Source: Neosynechococcus sphagnicola sy1 (GTDB taxonomy: Bacteria; Cyanobacteriota; Cyanobacteriia; Neosynechococcales; Neosynechococcaceae). Taken from it: a DNA stretch of 56,150 bases. The stretch is from assembly GCF_000775285.1 (NCBI RefSeq), contig NZ_JJML01000026.1:1-56150 (forward strand), read 5' to 3'. The notes below the pieces were generated by a model that saw only the letters and a program-made list of their open reading frames with translations, ran no database searches and had not been told where the DNA came from. Of the stretch, positions 1-10,353 are shown one piece after another. Positions within the stretch are counted from its first letter, which is position 1. Every line of letters begins with the position of its first letter. The position numbers and the translations under genes were made by a program.

Positions 1-2
1 AA

Positions 3-446
3 AGAGCACGGGGTAAGCGCCCCAGCAAGCGAGGTAAACGAGTCTCTACAATCAGTGCAATCAGCCTCAAAACCGTTGTCACTAACGTAAGTATCGTCGG
101 TTCAACCGATGGTTTGACCTTTGAAGCCTTCATTGCTCGCCACCTGGTTCCGAAACTTTGGAAAGGAGCTTGTGTGATTATGGATAACTACTCGATACAC
201 AACCATGACACGATCAGAAAGCTGATTGAGGACGTGGGTGCTAAGTTGATTTATTTACCTCCCTATTCTCCAGACTTTTCACCGATAGAAAATTGCTTCT
301 CAAAGATTAAAAATATTTTGCGGACGATTGGGGCACGCAGCTATCCCGATCTCGCTAATGCCATTGAAGACGCTTTTTCTCAAGTATCTTTGGAAAACCT
401 CAAAAATTGGTTCACTCACTGTTGCTACTACGCCTCACAAGAGTGA
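3..446 (+). CDS. IS630-family transposase, C-terminal part (cut by window edge)
   Basis: C-terminal catalytic half of a DDE transposase of the IS630/Tc1-mariner group. The frame is open from base 3, so the true start lies before the window; the ATG at 114 is internal. Two of the three acidic residues are visible: the Asp in MDNYSIHN and the Glu in LPPYSPDFSPIEN, the family's most conserved block. Stop TGA at 444-446. Bases 447-603 probably hold the element's right end, but without the left end I cannot define the terminal inverted repeat. Family assignment is firm; whether the element is intact cannot be judged here. Confidence 0.88.
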   Translation, partial: RARGKRPSKRGKRVSTISAISLKTVVTNVSIVGSTDGLTFEAFIARHLVPKLWKGACVIMDNYSIHNHDTIRKLIEDVGAKLIYLPPYSPDFSPIENCFSKIKNILRTIGARSYPDLANAIEDAFSQVSLENLKNWFTHCCYYASQE

Positions 447-603
447 AAAATGCTATATTTCATTTGATCTTTTTGCTTGTAAGTCAAATCGGATTGCTAT
501 AGTTACACTGTACATTTGACCAATGCCAAATTCAGATCGATTGCCAGACCATCAGATTTTGAATTTAGAATTGCTGCTTGATGAGATTTGAACTGGCGAA
601 GTA

Positions 604-1164
604 TTACTTCAATTGGGTGTAGTCAGGACCACAGTCACTTGTACTATTTGGAAAATTATATCCTACTGTAGCGGTATTACCTTGACAAATAATTTGAGAA
701 TATTGACCATTTGTAGCACTAATCTGACCACTATATGGGCGAGTTCCGTTAGTAGCACTGTTTGTGTCCGAGGCACTAACATAGCCATCGTCATTACCCG
801 AGGGAAGATGGTAGGCTTGTATTAAGTAAAAGTAATATTGATGTGGGAGAGAAATTCCCAATAAGTTTTGAGCTATGGCATTATTACCACTACCATCAGC
901 CATTAGCTTGTGCTCGAAGTGATAGGCTTGTTGAGCACGATTAACCGTGCCAACGGCGTTTTTACCTTCAGATTCCCGCGCTTTACCAACTTGAGCCAGC
1001 AGGTTAGGCAAGGCAATAGCAGCCAGTACACCGATAATAATAACAACAACCAGTAGCTCAATTAGAGTAAAACCGTCTGAATTCTCTGTTCTAAATTCTC
1101 TCCTCTGAATTCTCTCTTCTGAAAACAGGTATTGTAGAAACTTTAATTTGATTTCAGTCTTCAT
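604..1164 (-). CDS. Type IV pilin-like protein (PilA-type)
   Basis: Major or minor type IV pilin, exported, cleaved and N-methylated by prepilin peptidase, then assembled into surface pili used for motility or DNA uptake. A class III signal is clear: GFTLIELLVVVIIIGVLAAI, cleaved after the Gly, with Glu at +5 and a hydrophobic helix. A KARxxEGKNAVGTVNRAQQA segment follows, as in cyanobacterial PilA, and there are two Cys near the C-terminus. I prefer ATG at 1164 (MKTEIKLKFLQ, like known PilA leaders) over GTG at 1170. The leader is unusually long because three 14-bp repeats are inserted just before the cleavage site. No strong ribosome binding site is visible. It stands alone next to an IS630 end. 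Confidence 0.88.
   Translation of the reverse strand: MKTEIKLKFLQYLFSEERIQRREFRTENSDGFTLIELLVVVIIIGVLAAIALPNLLAQVGKARESEGKNAVGTVNRAQQAYHFEHKLMADGSGNNAIAQNLLGISLPHQYYFYLIQAYHLPSGNDDGYVSASDTNSATNGTRPYSGQISATNGQYSQIICQGNTATVGYNFPNSTSDCGPDYTQLK
1074..1115 (-). repeat. Three tandem 14-bp repeats in the pilin leader
   Basis: On the plus strand three head-to-tail units read CGTCTGAATTCTCT (1074-1087), GTTCTAAATTCTCT (1088-1101) and CCTCTGAATTCTCT (1102-1115), with a decayed partial fourth unit at about 1116-1123. Three units make 42 bp, so the pilin frame is kept. Gain or loss of one unit (14 bp) would shift it. The repeats encode the charged stretch just before the prepilin peptidase site. Confidence 0.8.
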
Positions 1165-1170
1165 GATCAC

Positions 1171-1533
1171 ACATTCTACTTATCAAAAATAGCAAAACTT
1201 GAATTTTTTATATCATAGTAATTCTTGGTGCTAAAGGTTAATCGTTAAAGTTCAACACCACTTCATAAATTAAGGATGAATTTTAATATCGTGTGAAGTG
1301 GCTGATTTTCCGGTAGATCACGAGTACTCATGGAACATCAATTTTGACCTTCACGGAATCACAGCCCTCCGAAAGGCTTCCAGGACATCAACAAACCCCT
1401 GTAATAGCTAAGAACCCTACGGGCGAAGAACCCCGATTAATCCGAAAACCTTTTCTGTGAATCAGGGAAGCCAGCGCTCTATTGCGAAGCAATGAGCGTC
1501 TTGAGGATGTCTTGAGTATTGCGGCAGCAGCCC
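1171..1533. other. Intergenic region with one hairpin
   Basis: 363 bases without a convincing gene between the pilin and the DUF58 operon. The one clear structure is CGCTC-T-ATTGC (1475-1485), loop GAA, GCAATGAGCG (1489-1498): ten base pairs with one bulged T. It lies about 35 bases beyond the stop of the minus-strand operon, so it may be that operon's 3' hairpin, but no T-run follows on either strand. The pilin promoter should lie in the A/T-rich part at 1180-1260; I cannot pick boxes with confidence. Confidence 0.5.
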
Positions 1534-2851
1534 CTAAAGTCGATTGCGGGCTTTTAACTGCAAATATTGATCCACCAATTGTTGAGAAATTCGGCTAGCA
1601 GGGGCATCTAAAACCAAGACCCCCCGCCGCTTCAGGTCAGCGAAGGCCACCAGCCGCTGCGACAGTAAGTCGAGGGCAACGGCACGGGCGTAGGCAGCGC
1701 TCACATCCTGGGTGGGCGTGTGGGCCTGGTGATCAACCTTGGGGTCTCGCAGCGTCACACAAAAAAGGCAGGTAGCGGGGAGTCAGCCGTCCCAGTGCCG
1801 CCAGCAGTTCAGCCGAGGCGGTGGCATCAATTAAGTCGGTAATCAAGACCACCAATGCCCGCCGCGTCTGTTGATTGAGGATGGCGGTGACGGCTCCTAA
1901 ATAATCGGGTTCTAGCATCGTCGGTTGGATGGGGGTCAGCCGCTCCACCAGTTGAGCTAGATGGTGCTGGCCGCGCCCTGGGGGAATCCAGGTATGAATC
2001 TGGCGGTCAAAGACCGCGACCCCCACGCGATCGCCCCGATGAATCCCCGCCAGAGCCAGAGACAGGGTGGCATTTAACCCCCAATCAAATCGAGCCAATC
2101 CCTGGATCTGTGCCGTCATCAATCGGCCGCGATCGAGCAAGATCAGCAGGGTTTGTTCCTGTTCCGGCTCCAACACCCGGACGAGGGGGCGCGCACGGCG
2201 GGCGGTGGCTTTCCAGTCAATCAGGCGGGGATCATCTCCCGTGGCATATTCCCGCAGTTCGGCAAATTCGGTGCCCATGCCCAAGCGTCGCAACTGTCTC
2301 ACCGCTCCGGTGGATTGTAAGGCGAGACGAATGGACAGCGATCGCAATCCTAGTAGATCGGGATAAACCGCTACGGTTTGGGGTTGGGAGATTTTCCAGT
2401 CCTGCCATGCCAAACCCCAGGGACTGCGTTGCCGTACCTGAATGTCTCCCCAATTGAATGACCCCCGTTGGGTGGGATGAATGGTATAGCTGAGTTCCTG
2501 GCGATCGCCGGCGGTGAGGGTGGTACACAGGATTGGGGTGGAAACGGCAAAGTCTGGGGGGTAGGCATCCCGGATCTGAATCGTTGACGGGTATCGGGAT
2601 TCCACCACGATCACCACGGGATTATCCCGGCCAATCGACAGCCGTGCTAGAGGTTCTCGCCGCACCTTCACCCGCCGGGACTGGACTTGGTGGTGATCCC
2701 AAATAGTGATCCCCGCTAGGAAAGCATCCCACAACCCCAGAAGCAGGCCAGCGATCACGAGTTGGGGCAGTCCGGGTTCCAGGGTGGCAAACACCGTGGC
2801 GATCGACATTCCCAAGAGCAATAAACCATAGACCCTGGATGTCGGTATCAT
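1534..2851 (-). CDS. DUF58 domain protein (frame broken by one extra base)
   Basis: Membrane-anchored DUF58 protein of the MoxR/DUF58 type, usually encoded with a MoxR ATPase and membrane partners and thought to act in envelope protein maturation. Two hydrophobic stretches open the protein. The DUF58 core GTEFAELREYATGDDPRLID is at about residues 192-211, followed by a vWA-like fold (LLILLDRGR, VVLITDL). The frame breaks at the A6 run 1761-1766. Dropping one base restores LPFCVTLRDPKVD and a 438-aa protein ending LKARNRL. ATG at 2851 overlaps the MoxR stop as ATGA, so translation is probably coupled. Family is certain; function is inferred. Confidence 0.85.
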
Positions 2852-3826
2852 CGGGGCACGGGGACTTGCTTCAGCAAATTGCTGATCACCGTATCCATCC
2901 GCAGACCATCCAGTTGGGCTTCGGGTCGCAGGATCAATCGATGGCGCAGGAGGGGTTGGGCGATCGCCTTGACATCATCTGGGGTGACAAAATCCCGACC
3001 CGATATCCAGGCTTGGGCTTTACTTGCCTGCAACCAAGCCACCGCCGAGCGCGGAGAAGCTCCGAGGGTTAAATCTGGGTATTGGCGAGTACGTTGAACC
3101 AGAGCCAACAGGTAGTCCAAAATTGGTTCCGAGAGTTGCACGGCACGGACAACTTGACGCGCCTCCAAGATATCCATCACTGTTGCCAGGGGCTTGATCT
3201 GGGCTAGGTCTTGGCGACGAGATTGAAATCCTGACTGACTGTTCAACAGCATTTGCCGCTCGGCAGCGGCATCGGGGTACTCCACCACTAATTTGAACAG
3301 AAACCGATCTAATTGCGCCTCCGGAAGGGGATAGGTGCCTTCAAACTCCAGAGAATTCTGGGTGGCAATCACCCAAAACAGGTCGGACAAGGGCAGACTT
3401 TCCCCATCCAGGGTCACCTGTTGTTCTTCCATAGCTTCCAGCAGTGCCGCCTGGGTTTTCCGGGGGGGTGCGATTGATTTCGTCCGCCAGTAAAACCTGG
3501 GTAAAAATTGGGCCTTGTTTGAGGCGGAAAGTACTGGTATTCAGATCAAAAATGCTGGTTCCCAAAATATCGGAGGGCAGAATATCGGGGGTCAATTGAA
3601 TCCGGCGAAAGTCAGCCTGAATTAATTGAGCCAGCACTTTAACCAACAGGGTTTTCCCCGTGCCGGGAACCCCCTCTAAAATCACATGGCCTCCCGTTAG
3701 CAGTGCAACCAGCAGTTGTTGGACTAAAATTTTCTGCCCGACGATCGTCTGGCTGAGGGCATCACTCAGTTGCACCAGGGGGTGGCTGTTTGTGGAAGGA
3801 TTTTTTAGCAAGGGTGGGGGTTGCAT
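2848..3826 (-). CDS. MoxR-family AAA+ ATPase (frame broken by one extra base)
   Basis: AAA+ ATPase of the MoxR group, a putative chaperone acting with the DUF58 protein that follows. Walker A is GVPGTGKT, Walker B is LLADEINR, and the conserved MEEQQVT and IATQN (sensor 1) segments follow. A C-terminal lid contains [14 protein letters not shown]. The frame breaks in the C7GG tract (plus-strand 3460-3468). Removing one base restores [19 protein letters not shown], which matches the family consensus, and gives 325 aa. It lies 45 bases after the DUF4350 gene and overlaps the DUF58 start by 4 bases. The operon context supports the assignment. Confidence 0.88.
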
Positions 3827-3871
3827 TCAAGGCGATCATTGGCAGGGGAGAAGCTAGGGGCACAGTTGCCC

Positions 3872-5059
3872 TCAGATCGATCCGGTGGGACGTGCCCGTT
3901 GCTGGGTTTGCTCCCGGATGGTCTGCCATTTCCCTAACCAGATTAGCAAGTCTTGATCCAGGAGGCGATGACTCGGGGGGCGCAATACCTGTTCTAAGGC
4001 AGTCCCAGGATAGCCCGTTTGCTGGCTCCATGCCTTGACCAAGGTGGGAGCGTCGAGGAGGGTGTCTCCTAATCCCAGTTGTTGTTGTAGTTGCAGTTGC
4101 TCCGCCTTGCCCACCTGATCGACCACGAACTCACTACACAGAGCCTTTTGCAACACCGTTGCCAGGGCTTGAATGTAGGCAGTACTGTTATCAACCTTGG
4201 GGCTGGTCAGCGATCGCGGCAAGCCAAACCGCCGATTCTGGGCCCAAATTAGCACCAGTAATAGCAAGATCCCTTGCACACCGACAATGAACAATGGGGT
4301 TTGCGCCAGGTAATGCACCCAACTCTTCTGGTGTGCAGCCATCCGAATGGTTTCCGATTTGTAACCGTGGAGGTACTCATCCACCCAACGCTCTCCCCCT
4401 CGATCGCTGATCAAGGCCGCGAGAAACTCATAATTATCAAGCTGATCCTGGTAGGCATTGGCGGCCAGGTAAGGGGTGGCAGCATAGATCACACTCCCCC
4501 GACCCACCTGTTGCTGCCAGACCACTGCCCCAAAGCGATCGCCCAACAATACTGCAGTAACTTCGGGTTCTAGTTGTTGTAATTTGCCTAAACGACGCCG
4601 GGTCTCAATCAATACTGGCCCAACGGGGCTTGACTGCTGAGTTCTAAACGGTGCATCCTGCACCGGCACCGAGACACCCAAAATCATCAAGGTATTGCCC
4701 TTCTCCACCCACAAAGCCTCCTCGGAGGATATCTGCGGTGCTTCTAAGCGAGGATACACCCTTAACAGGGTATTGCCCGTCGGCGGGGGGATGGGATCTG
4801 GGGTGACTGCCTCAGAAGAGACTGATTGCAGTGCCGGAGTGTTCAGCTGCGGGGCACGAAAGTTTTGGAAGGGCTGCCGCCAGCGTTGCAGCGGCGTGCC
4901 GCGCTCAGCCATCCACTCATACCAGGCTCCATAGCCATCCGGGGTGCGGCTGTAGGTAGACCCCCGACGGCGATCGCTGTTTTGGGGGGCAACTAACAAC
5001 GTCAGCAGTAACAAGGTCACGAGCACCCCTGCGAGGAGGTATTGTTGGCGTTTCGTCAT
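3872..5059 (-). CDS. DUF4350 domain membrane protein
   Basis: Protein of 395 aa with an N-terminal membrane helix (LLAGVLVTLLLLTLLVA), the DUF4350 signature GSTYSRTPDGYGAWYEWM, and a second helix near residue 260 (FIVGVQGILLLLVLIW). The frame is open upstream of 5059, but the ATG at 5057-5059 is the better start. It follows AGGAGGCGGG at good spacing and overlaps the DUF4129 stop as ATGA, so the two genes are probably translationally coupled. DUF4350 proteins typically sit between DUF4129 and MoxR/DUF58 genes, as here. No enzymatic motif is visible; a scaffold role in the same membrane system is inference. Confidence 0.85.
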   Translation of the reverse strand: MTKRQQYLLAGVLVTLLLLTLLVAPQNSDRRRGSTYSRTPDGYGAWYEWMAERGTPLQRWRQPFQNFRAPQLNTPALQSVSSEAVTPDPIPPPTGNTLLRVYPRLEAPQISSEEALWVEKGNTLMILGVSVPVQDAPFRTQQSSPVGPVLIETRRRLGKLQQLEPEVTAVLLGDRFGAVVWQQQVGRGSVIYAATPYLAANAYQDQLDNYEFLAALISDRGGERWVDEYLHGYKSETIRMAAHQKSWVHYLAQTPLFIVGVQGILLLLVLIWAQNRRFGLPRSLTSPKVDNSTAYIQALATVLQKALCSEFVVDQVGKAEQLQLQQQLGLGDTLLDAPTLVKAWSQQTGYPGTALEQVLRPPSHRLLDQDLLIWLGKWQTIREQTQQRARPTGSI

Positions 5060-5693
5060 CCCGCCTCCTGTCGTGGGGAGGTCGGCAGTTGCAGCTGTTG
5101 ATAAGCTTGCCAGCAACCGTCATACTCCTGACGAGAGATCGGGTCAGGGCTAAAATGCGATCGCTCATGGGTTTGAATCAGGGTCTGCAATGGCTGGATG
5201 TGGGGCAGCACCGCAGTCATGTAAAGAGCCTCCACCAGTTGCAGATACTCTCCATCGGTGCGACTGGCTTGGTGGGGAATCAGATGAGTTTCATGGAGTT
5301 GCTGGAGGGTGGCTAGGTACAGGGCACGACAGGCTTCCCGGTAGTTGCCCTGCCGATAGAATGCCTGGGCCGCCTGTAGCCAGCTTGCAGGTCTGCGCGG
5401 GGGGAGGGTTGGTGGGGGAGGCGATTCTGGGTTCGCTGTTGCCGCCCTTGAACCAGTTGGGGCATCAAGATTTCCAGGAGTTTCTGCCCTAGCCAAACCA
5501 AGAACACCCCTAGAATCACCAGCATCAACCAGAACAAAGCGTTTTGGCACCAGATGGGAATGGAGAGTTGGGGGAGATCCGGCACCCTGGAGAGCAGCTG
5601 AGTGAGCTTAAGCGCCACCCATTCTTCAGTCTGCTGTCCCCACTGATGCAATTGCCAGCCAAGATTGGTCTTTTCGTAGGCATCCACTGCCAT
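5056..5693 (-). CDS. DUF4129-type membrane protein (two extra bases)
   Basis: First gene of the MoxR operon. The N-terminal half has one membrane helix (ALFWLMLVILGVFLVWLGQ, about residues 50-68). The C-terminal half, ASWLQAAQAFYRQGNYREAC, is the conserved helical DUF4129 region. The two halves are in different frames. Two G-runs on the plus strand, 5399-5404 and 5414-5418, lie in the Pro-rich linker between them. Removing one base from each restores a single 211-aa frame. The stop overlaps the next ATG. The assignment rests on the helix, the conserved C-terminal segment and the operon. Confidence 0.75.
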
Positions 5694-5819
5694 AACTAAG
5701 CTATCCCCGATGCATCTCAGAAGGTTTTAACAATTGGTTTCTCTGGCCAGAGAGGCGATGGTCAAAGACTACTCTCCGAGCATCGCTGAATAGGGTCGCC
5801 TGTTTGCGTCCCCATGAAT

Positions 5820-6693
5820 CTATTGGGTCTGCATCCAAGATACACACTGCTGCATCTGTTGTTTCATCGTGGGGCGATCGCTGTGATACCGCCGACCATG
5901 TCCTGGTAACACCCATTCAAATTCATAGGTTGCCAACCGCTGCATGGACTGAATTTGTTCCGTCCAGGAATACCAACACGCCCTGCGAAATCCAATTAAC
6001 TGCTGGAGTTCCTCAGACCAAGCCAGGTGATCCCCGGTGAACAAAAAAGTCTGATCATAGAGCAGCACGGTGTGCCCTTTGGTGTGCCCCGGCATCACCA
6101 GAATCAGTAAGTCAGGGTCTAGCTGCACAGGCTCTGATCCGGTGAGCTGGATTTCAAACCCCCTGGGTGCCAGCGTTGATCTCGTCTTGATGCAAAATGC
6201 GATCGCAGCCAAAATGCTGATGAAACTTTTCATGATCCGCCACATCATCCCGGTGGGTTAAGTAGAGGTAGCGGATGCCTCCCAGGGCTTCCAGACGCTT
6301 GACTAAGGGGGCGGCAAACCGAGGGGAATCGATCAGCACACTTCCCTCCGGTCGCTGAATCAAATAGCTGGCAGCCCCATAGGAATTTTCGGCATGGTAA
6401 CCACAGTGAAAGATATTTGCGGCAACGGAGATGGGGAAACTCTCGTGAGCCAGTTTGATATCCGTGGGTTTAGCAACGGTGCCAATGGAGGCGGTGGGAC
6501 AGGCTAGGAGTGCCTGCATCGCCCGTAATCGCTCGGTGTCCTGGGTGGGTTGGTGATAGACCGCCGATTGATCCCCAGCCTGGTGGAAGACCTCGGGAGC
6601 CATCCAGCGGCAGGTATCACAGTCAATACAGCTGTGATCGACAAAGAAATCACCGCCGACATTTTCCGGGCGGCGTTGTTGCAATTGCGCCAT
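5820..6693 (-). CDS. MBL-fold hydrolase with N-terminal Cys-rich (ferredoxin-like) segment
   Basis: The N-terminus carries CIDCDTCRWMAPEVF, a ferredoxin-like CxxCxxC segment. The rest is a metallo-beta-lactamase fold: metal-binding LTHRDDVADHEKF at about residues 150-162, then GHTKGHTVLLY, LFTGDHL and VLPGHGRRYH. Such proteins are common in cyanobacteria but their substrate is not established. The frame breaks in the C5 run 6159-6163; one base fewer restores NAGTQGFEIQLTG and 290 aa. A good Shine-Dalgarno (AGGAG) lies 6 bases before the ATG at 6693. The divergent upstream region holds an 11-5-11 palindrome also found near dps. It could be a redox or stress enzyme; that is inference. Confidence 0.82.
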
Positions 6694-6744
6694 GGGTTGC
6701 TCCTATCGGGCAAAACTAAGCAGCGTCGGAAGACGTTGATACTT

Positions 6745-6771
6745 AAATCATACTCATGATGGCTATGACTT
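6745..6771. promoter_or_regulatory. Imperfect 11-5-11 palindrome, possible operator (copy 1)
   Basis: AAATCATACTC (6745-6755), five-base spacer, GGCTATGACTT (6761-6771). The left arm is identical to the left arm of the perfect palindrome at 42024-42050, and the right arm matches that copy at 8 of 11 positions. It lies 52-78 bases before the MBL gene start, and about 121 bases before the divergent TIGR03032 gene. The repeated architecture suggests binding by a dimeric regulator; its identity is unknown. Confidence 0.45.
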
Positions 6772-6891
6772 ACTGAGGGGATGAGTCCTGTAGGATTGGG
6801 ATCGGAGTTCGCCCTGGTTTTCATGGACTGACGGTAGCATGGTGCAGAGGCATCCCATTGCCCTTCATCTTCATGGAGTGACTGTTCCGTC

Positions 6892-7999
6892 ATGATCGCC
6901 ACCGCCTCTGATCACGCATCTCCTCCTGGCCTAGAGATCAATTGCTCTCGCCAGTTTACCGCCTGGTTAGCTGAGCAACAGCTGAGTTTGGGGTTCACGA
7001 CCTATCAAGCGGGGAAGTTATTCCTCTTGGGGTTTAAAACCCGACGGCTCCCTCTCGATCTTTGAACGCACCTTCGAGCGGTGTATGGGGTTGTGGGCGG
7101 ATGGATCGCAGTTGTATTTAAGTACGCTCTATCAACTCTGGCGGTTTGATAATGCCCTCGAGCCTGGGCAGTTGTATCAAGGCTACGATCGCCTCTATGT
7201 CCCTCGCCTAAGCTACGTCACGGGGGATCTGGATATTCACGATCTGGTGCGGGTGTCGATCGAGGGTACCCCACAACTGTTGTTTATCAATACGCTGTTC
7301 AGTTGTCTGGCAACAGTGAGTGAAACCCACAGCTTTGTTCCCCTGTGGCAACCTCCTTTTATTACCCGGTTGGCGGCGGAAGATCGGTGTCATCTCAATG
7401 GTTTGGCAGTCGTAGCGGGGCAACCTCGCTATGTCACCGCTGTCAGCCGTAGTGATGTTGCCGATGGTTGGCGCGATCGCCGCCAGGATGGGGGCTGTGT
7501 GATCGATATTGCCAGTAACGAGATCATTCTCAGTGGCCTCTCCATGCCCCACTCGCCCCGTTGGCACCAAGAGCGGCTGTGGCTGCTGAACTCTGGGACT
7601 GGCTTTTTGGGCTATGTGGACTTGAAACAAGGGCAGTTTGAACCCGTAACCTTCTGCCCTGGCTATCTTCGTGGTTGTGCCCTCTATGGCAATTTTGCCG
7701 TTGTCGGTCTCTCAAAGCCCCGTCATAACAAGACCTTTTCTGGCCTTGCCCTAGACGATGCCCTGCAACAGCGGGATGCGGAACCCCGGTGTGGTTTGGG
7801 GGTGATTGATCTGCGCACGGGGGATCTGGTGCATTGGGTGCGCTTGGAAGGCGTGGTGGAAGAACTCTACGATGTGGTCGTCCTTCCCCAGGTGCGTCAG
7901 CCCATGGCCATCGGCTTTAGAACCGATGAAGTCCGCCGGATCATTCGCATCGGTCAAAAAAAAACATCTCTAGCACCGACGTTGGAGCACAACTGCTGA
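6892..7999 (+). CDS. TIGR03032 family protein (one extra base)
   Basis: Family of unknown function, about 370 aa, beta-rich and found in cyanobacteria and proteobacteria, often beside TPR or glycosyltransferase genes. Recognisable segments are FERTFERCMGLWADG, LYVPRLSYVTGDLDIHD, NTLFSCLATVSETHSF, DRCHLNGLAV, SMPHSPRWHQ and LLNSGTGFLGYVD. The ATG at 6892 starts a 44-residue lead that is in frame with the rest only if one T is dropped from 7033-7035; the joint then reads LFLLGLKPDGSLSIFERTF. At the 3' end an A9 run (about 7958-7966) lies just where the TPR protein begins in the -1 frame, so this could be the N-terminal domain of a longer fusion. Confidence 0.82.
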
Positions 8000-8061
8000 G
8001 GAGGGCTGAGCAACAGCAGCAACGGCAAGACTTCCGGGCAGCCCAGTCTACCTATCAGCAG

Positions 8062-10243
8062 GTGTTGCAGCTCCAACCGGATGACGTTGCGGCCCTTGGC
8101 AACCTGGGTACGGTTTACAAACACCTCGGCGACCCAGAGGCTGCGATCGCCTATTATCGGCAAGCCCTTGCCCTGGCACCCAACCAGCCTGAAATCTGGT
8201 TCAATTTGGGGACTGTTCTGCAAATCAATGACCCGAAGGCGGCGATTGCGGCCTATCAACAGGCGATCGCCCTTGATCCCACTCTGGGAGCTGCCTACTT
8301 CAAGTTGGGGAAGCTGTATCAGGAACAGCAGCATTGGTCAGGGGCAGCCGCAGCCTATCGGGAGGCGATCGCCCGGATGCCGAACTTTGCCCCGGCCTAT
8401 ATGAACCTGGGGAATGTCCTCAAGGCAACGGGCGATCTCACCGCAGCGATCGCCCAGTATCAGCAAGCCCTGGCATGCCAACCGGACGATGGCGAAGCTT
8501 TCTACAATCTCGGCAATGCTTACCTGGCTCGACATCAGCGATCGGAGGCCATTGCTGCCTATCGACAGGCGGTGCAACACCAGCCCAGATTGCAAGCAGC
8601 CTGGGTGAATTTAGCCATGGTTCTACAGCAAGTCGGGGATTATGATGCCGCGATCGCCTGCTTTGAAACCTTGCTGCAGCAAGATCCAACCGATGCCATG
8701 GCCTACTGTAACCTGGGTTCCCTCTCCAATGATCTGGGTCGCTTCGATCAGGCGATCACGTTTCTGGAGCAGGCGATTCAACTCAGCCCCGGCTTAGCCG
8801 TAGCCCATACCAATCTTGCCTATGCCTTAGTGGCGGTGGCTCGACTGACCGACGCGGTGGATCACTGCAACCAGGCAGTGAAACTAGCGCCCCAACTGAC
8901 CGCAGCCTATCTGAATCTCGGCTACGCCCTGAATAATCAAGGCAAGGTGGCAGCGGCGATCGCCAGTTTTCAGGCTGGGTTAGCGGTAGACCCCGACTGC
9001 CACCCCCTGAATTCCAATTTGCTCTACACCCTTAATTACAGCGATCGCATCCACCCAGCAGCGATCGCCGAGGTGCATCGCCAGTATGGTCAGCGCATAA
9101 CCCCAGAGGTTTCCCCCCCATCTTCACAGTGCGACTCCCCGAGAGCGCGATCGGCCATTGCGGGTGGGCTATGTTTCCCCCGATATGTATCAGCACTCGG
9201 TGAGTTATTTCTTAGAACCGCTGCTGGCTCACCATGATCCGGCTCGGGTTGAAACCTTTTGCTATGCAGATGTTGCCACCCCGGATGCAGTAACAGAGCG
9301 GCTGCAAAAACTGAGCCACCATTGGCGATCGACCCGCCCCCTGAGTGATGAGGAGCTATATGAGCAAATTCTCGGCGATCGCATCGATGTGTTAGTAGAT
9401 CTCACAGGGCACACGGGTAAAAATCGCCTCCAGATGTTTGCCCGTAAGCCAGCTCCCCTACAAATCACCTATTTGGGCTATCCCAACACCACGGGGTTAG
9501 CCGCCATGGATTATCGACTCACCGACATTGATGCCGATCCACCGGGACTCACCGAGGCATACCATACCGAAACACTCCTGCGGTTGCCCCGCTGCTTTCT
9601 CTGTTATCAGCCCCTGAGCACCGCCCCTGCGGTGTTAGATCTGCCTGGTAAGACTATGGGACGCATTACCTTTGGTTCCTTCAACAACTTGCCCAAACTC
9701 ACCCTCAGCGTCATTGCTGTGTGGTCACAAATTCTGCATGCTGTCCCTGATGCCCGTCTGATTCTCAAAGTTCGTTGGCTTGAGGATGAACCTACTCGCC
9801 AGCATTATTTAGACCTATTTGCGGCCCAGAAGATTCCGCCACAACGAGTGAAGCTGATTGGCATGATTCCCGACGCCGATCATCACCTCAACTTCTATAA
9901 CAATATCGACATTGCCCTCGACCCTTTTCCTTATAACGGCACAGCCACCACCTGCGAAGCTTTGTGGATGGGGGTTCCTGTGATTACCCTCGCTGGCTCC
10001 ACCCATGTCAGTCGGGTAGGGTTAAGCCTTCTGAACGCCGTGGGGCTCCCCGAACTGATCACCCATAGCCATCAGGAATATATTGCGACAGCAGTTACTC
10101 TGGCAGCCAATCGCGAACATCTAGCAAACTTGCGCTCCAGGTTACGGCCACAAATGGCAGCTTCTGCCCTTTGCCATGGGATGGCCCATGCCCAGGCAGT
10201 GGAGGCTACGTTCCACACAGAATTTTCTAAATGGAACCTATAG
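8062..10243 (+). CDS. TPR / SPINDLY-like O-GlcNAc transferase (one extra base)
   Basis: Predicted UDP-GlcNAc:protein O-GlcNAc transferase of the GT41 (OGT/SPINDLY) type. About nine to ten TPRs fill the first 330 residues (for example AALGNLGTVYKHLGDPEAAI). The catalytic C-terminal part has LRVGYVSPDM, ITYLGYPNTTG, GSFNNLPKLT and DPFPYNGTATTCEALWMGVP, the donor-binding block. The frame breaks in the C7 run 9113-9119; one base fewer restores HSATPRERDRPLRVGY and 726 aa. The first usable start in frame is GTG 8062, yet the frame is open from 7930 and already reads as TPR helix (LLRRAEQQQQRQDFRAAQ). So the true N-terminus is upstream, possibly fused to the TIGR03032 protein. Confidence 0.87.
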
Positions 10244-10353
10244 GAGTTGCCGATTTAGTGTGGCACAAGTAATAAGCTAAAACCCTTTCCCGGTCTAACT
10301 CAGGTGTACTTCATGTTACGAGGAACCCCTGTCAGGACGTGACTCCCATCTGA

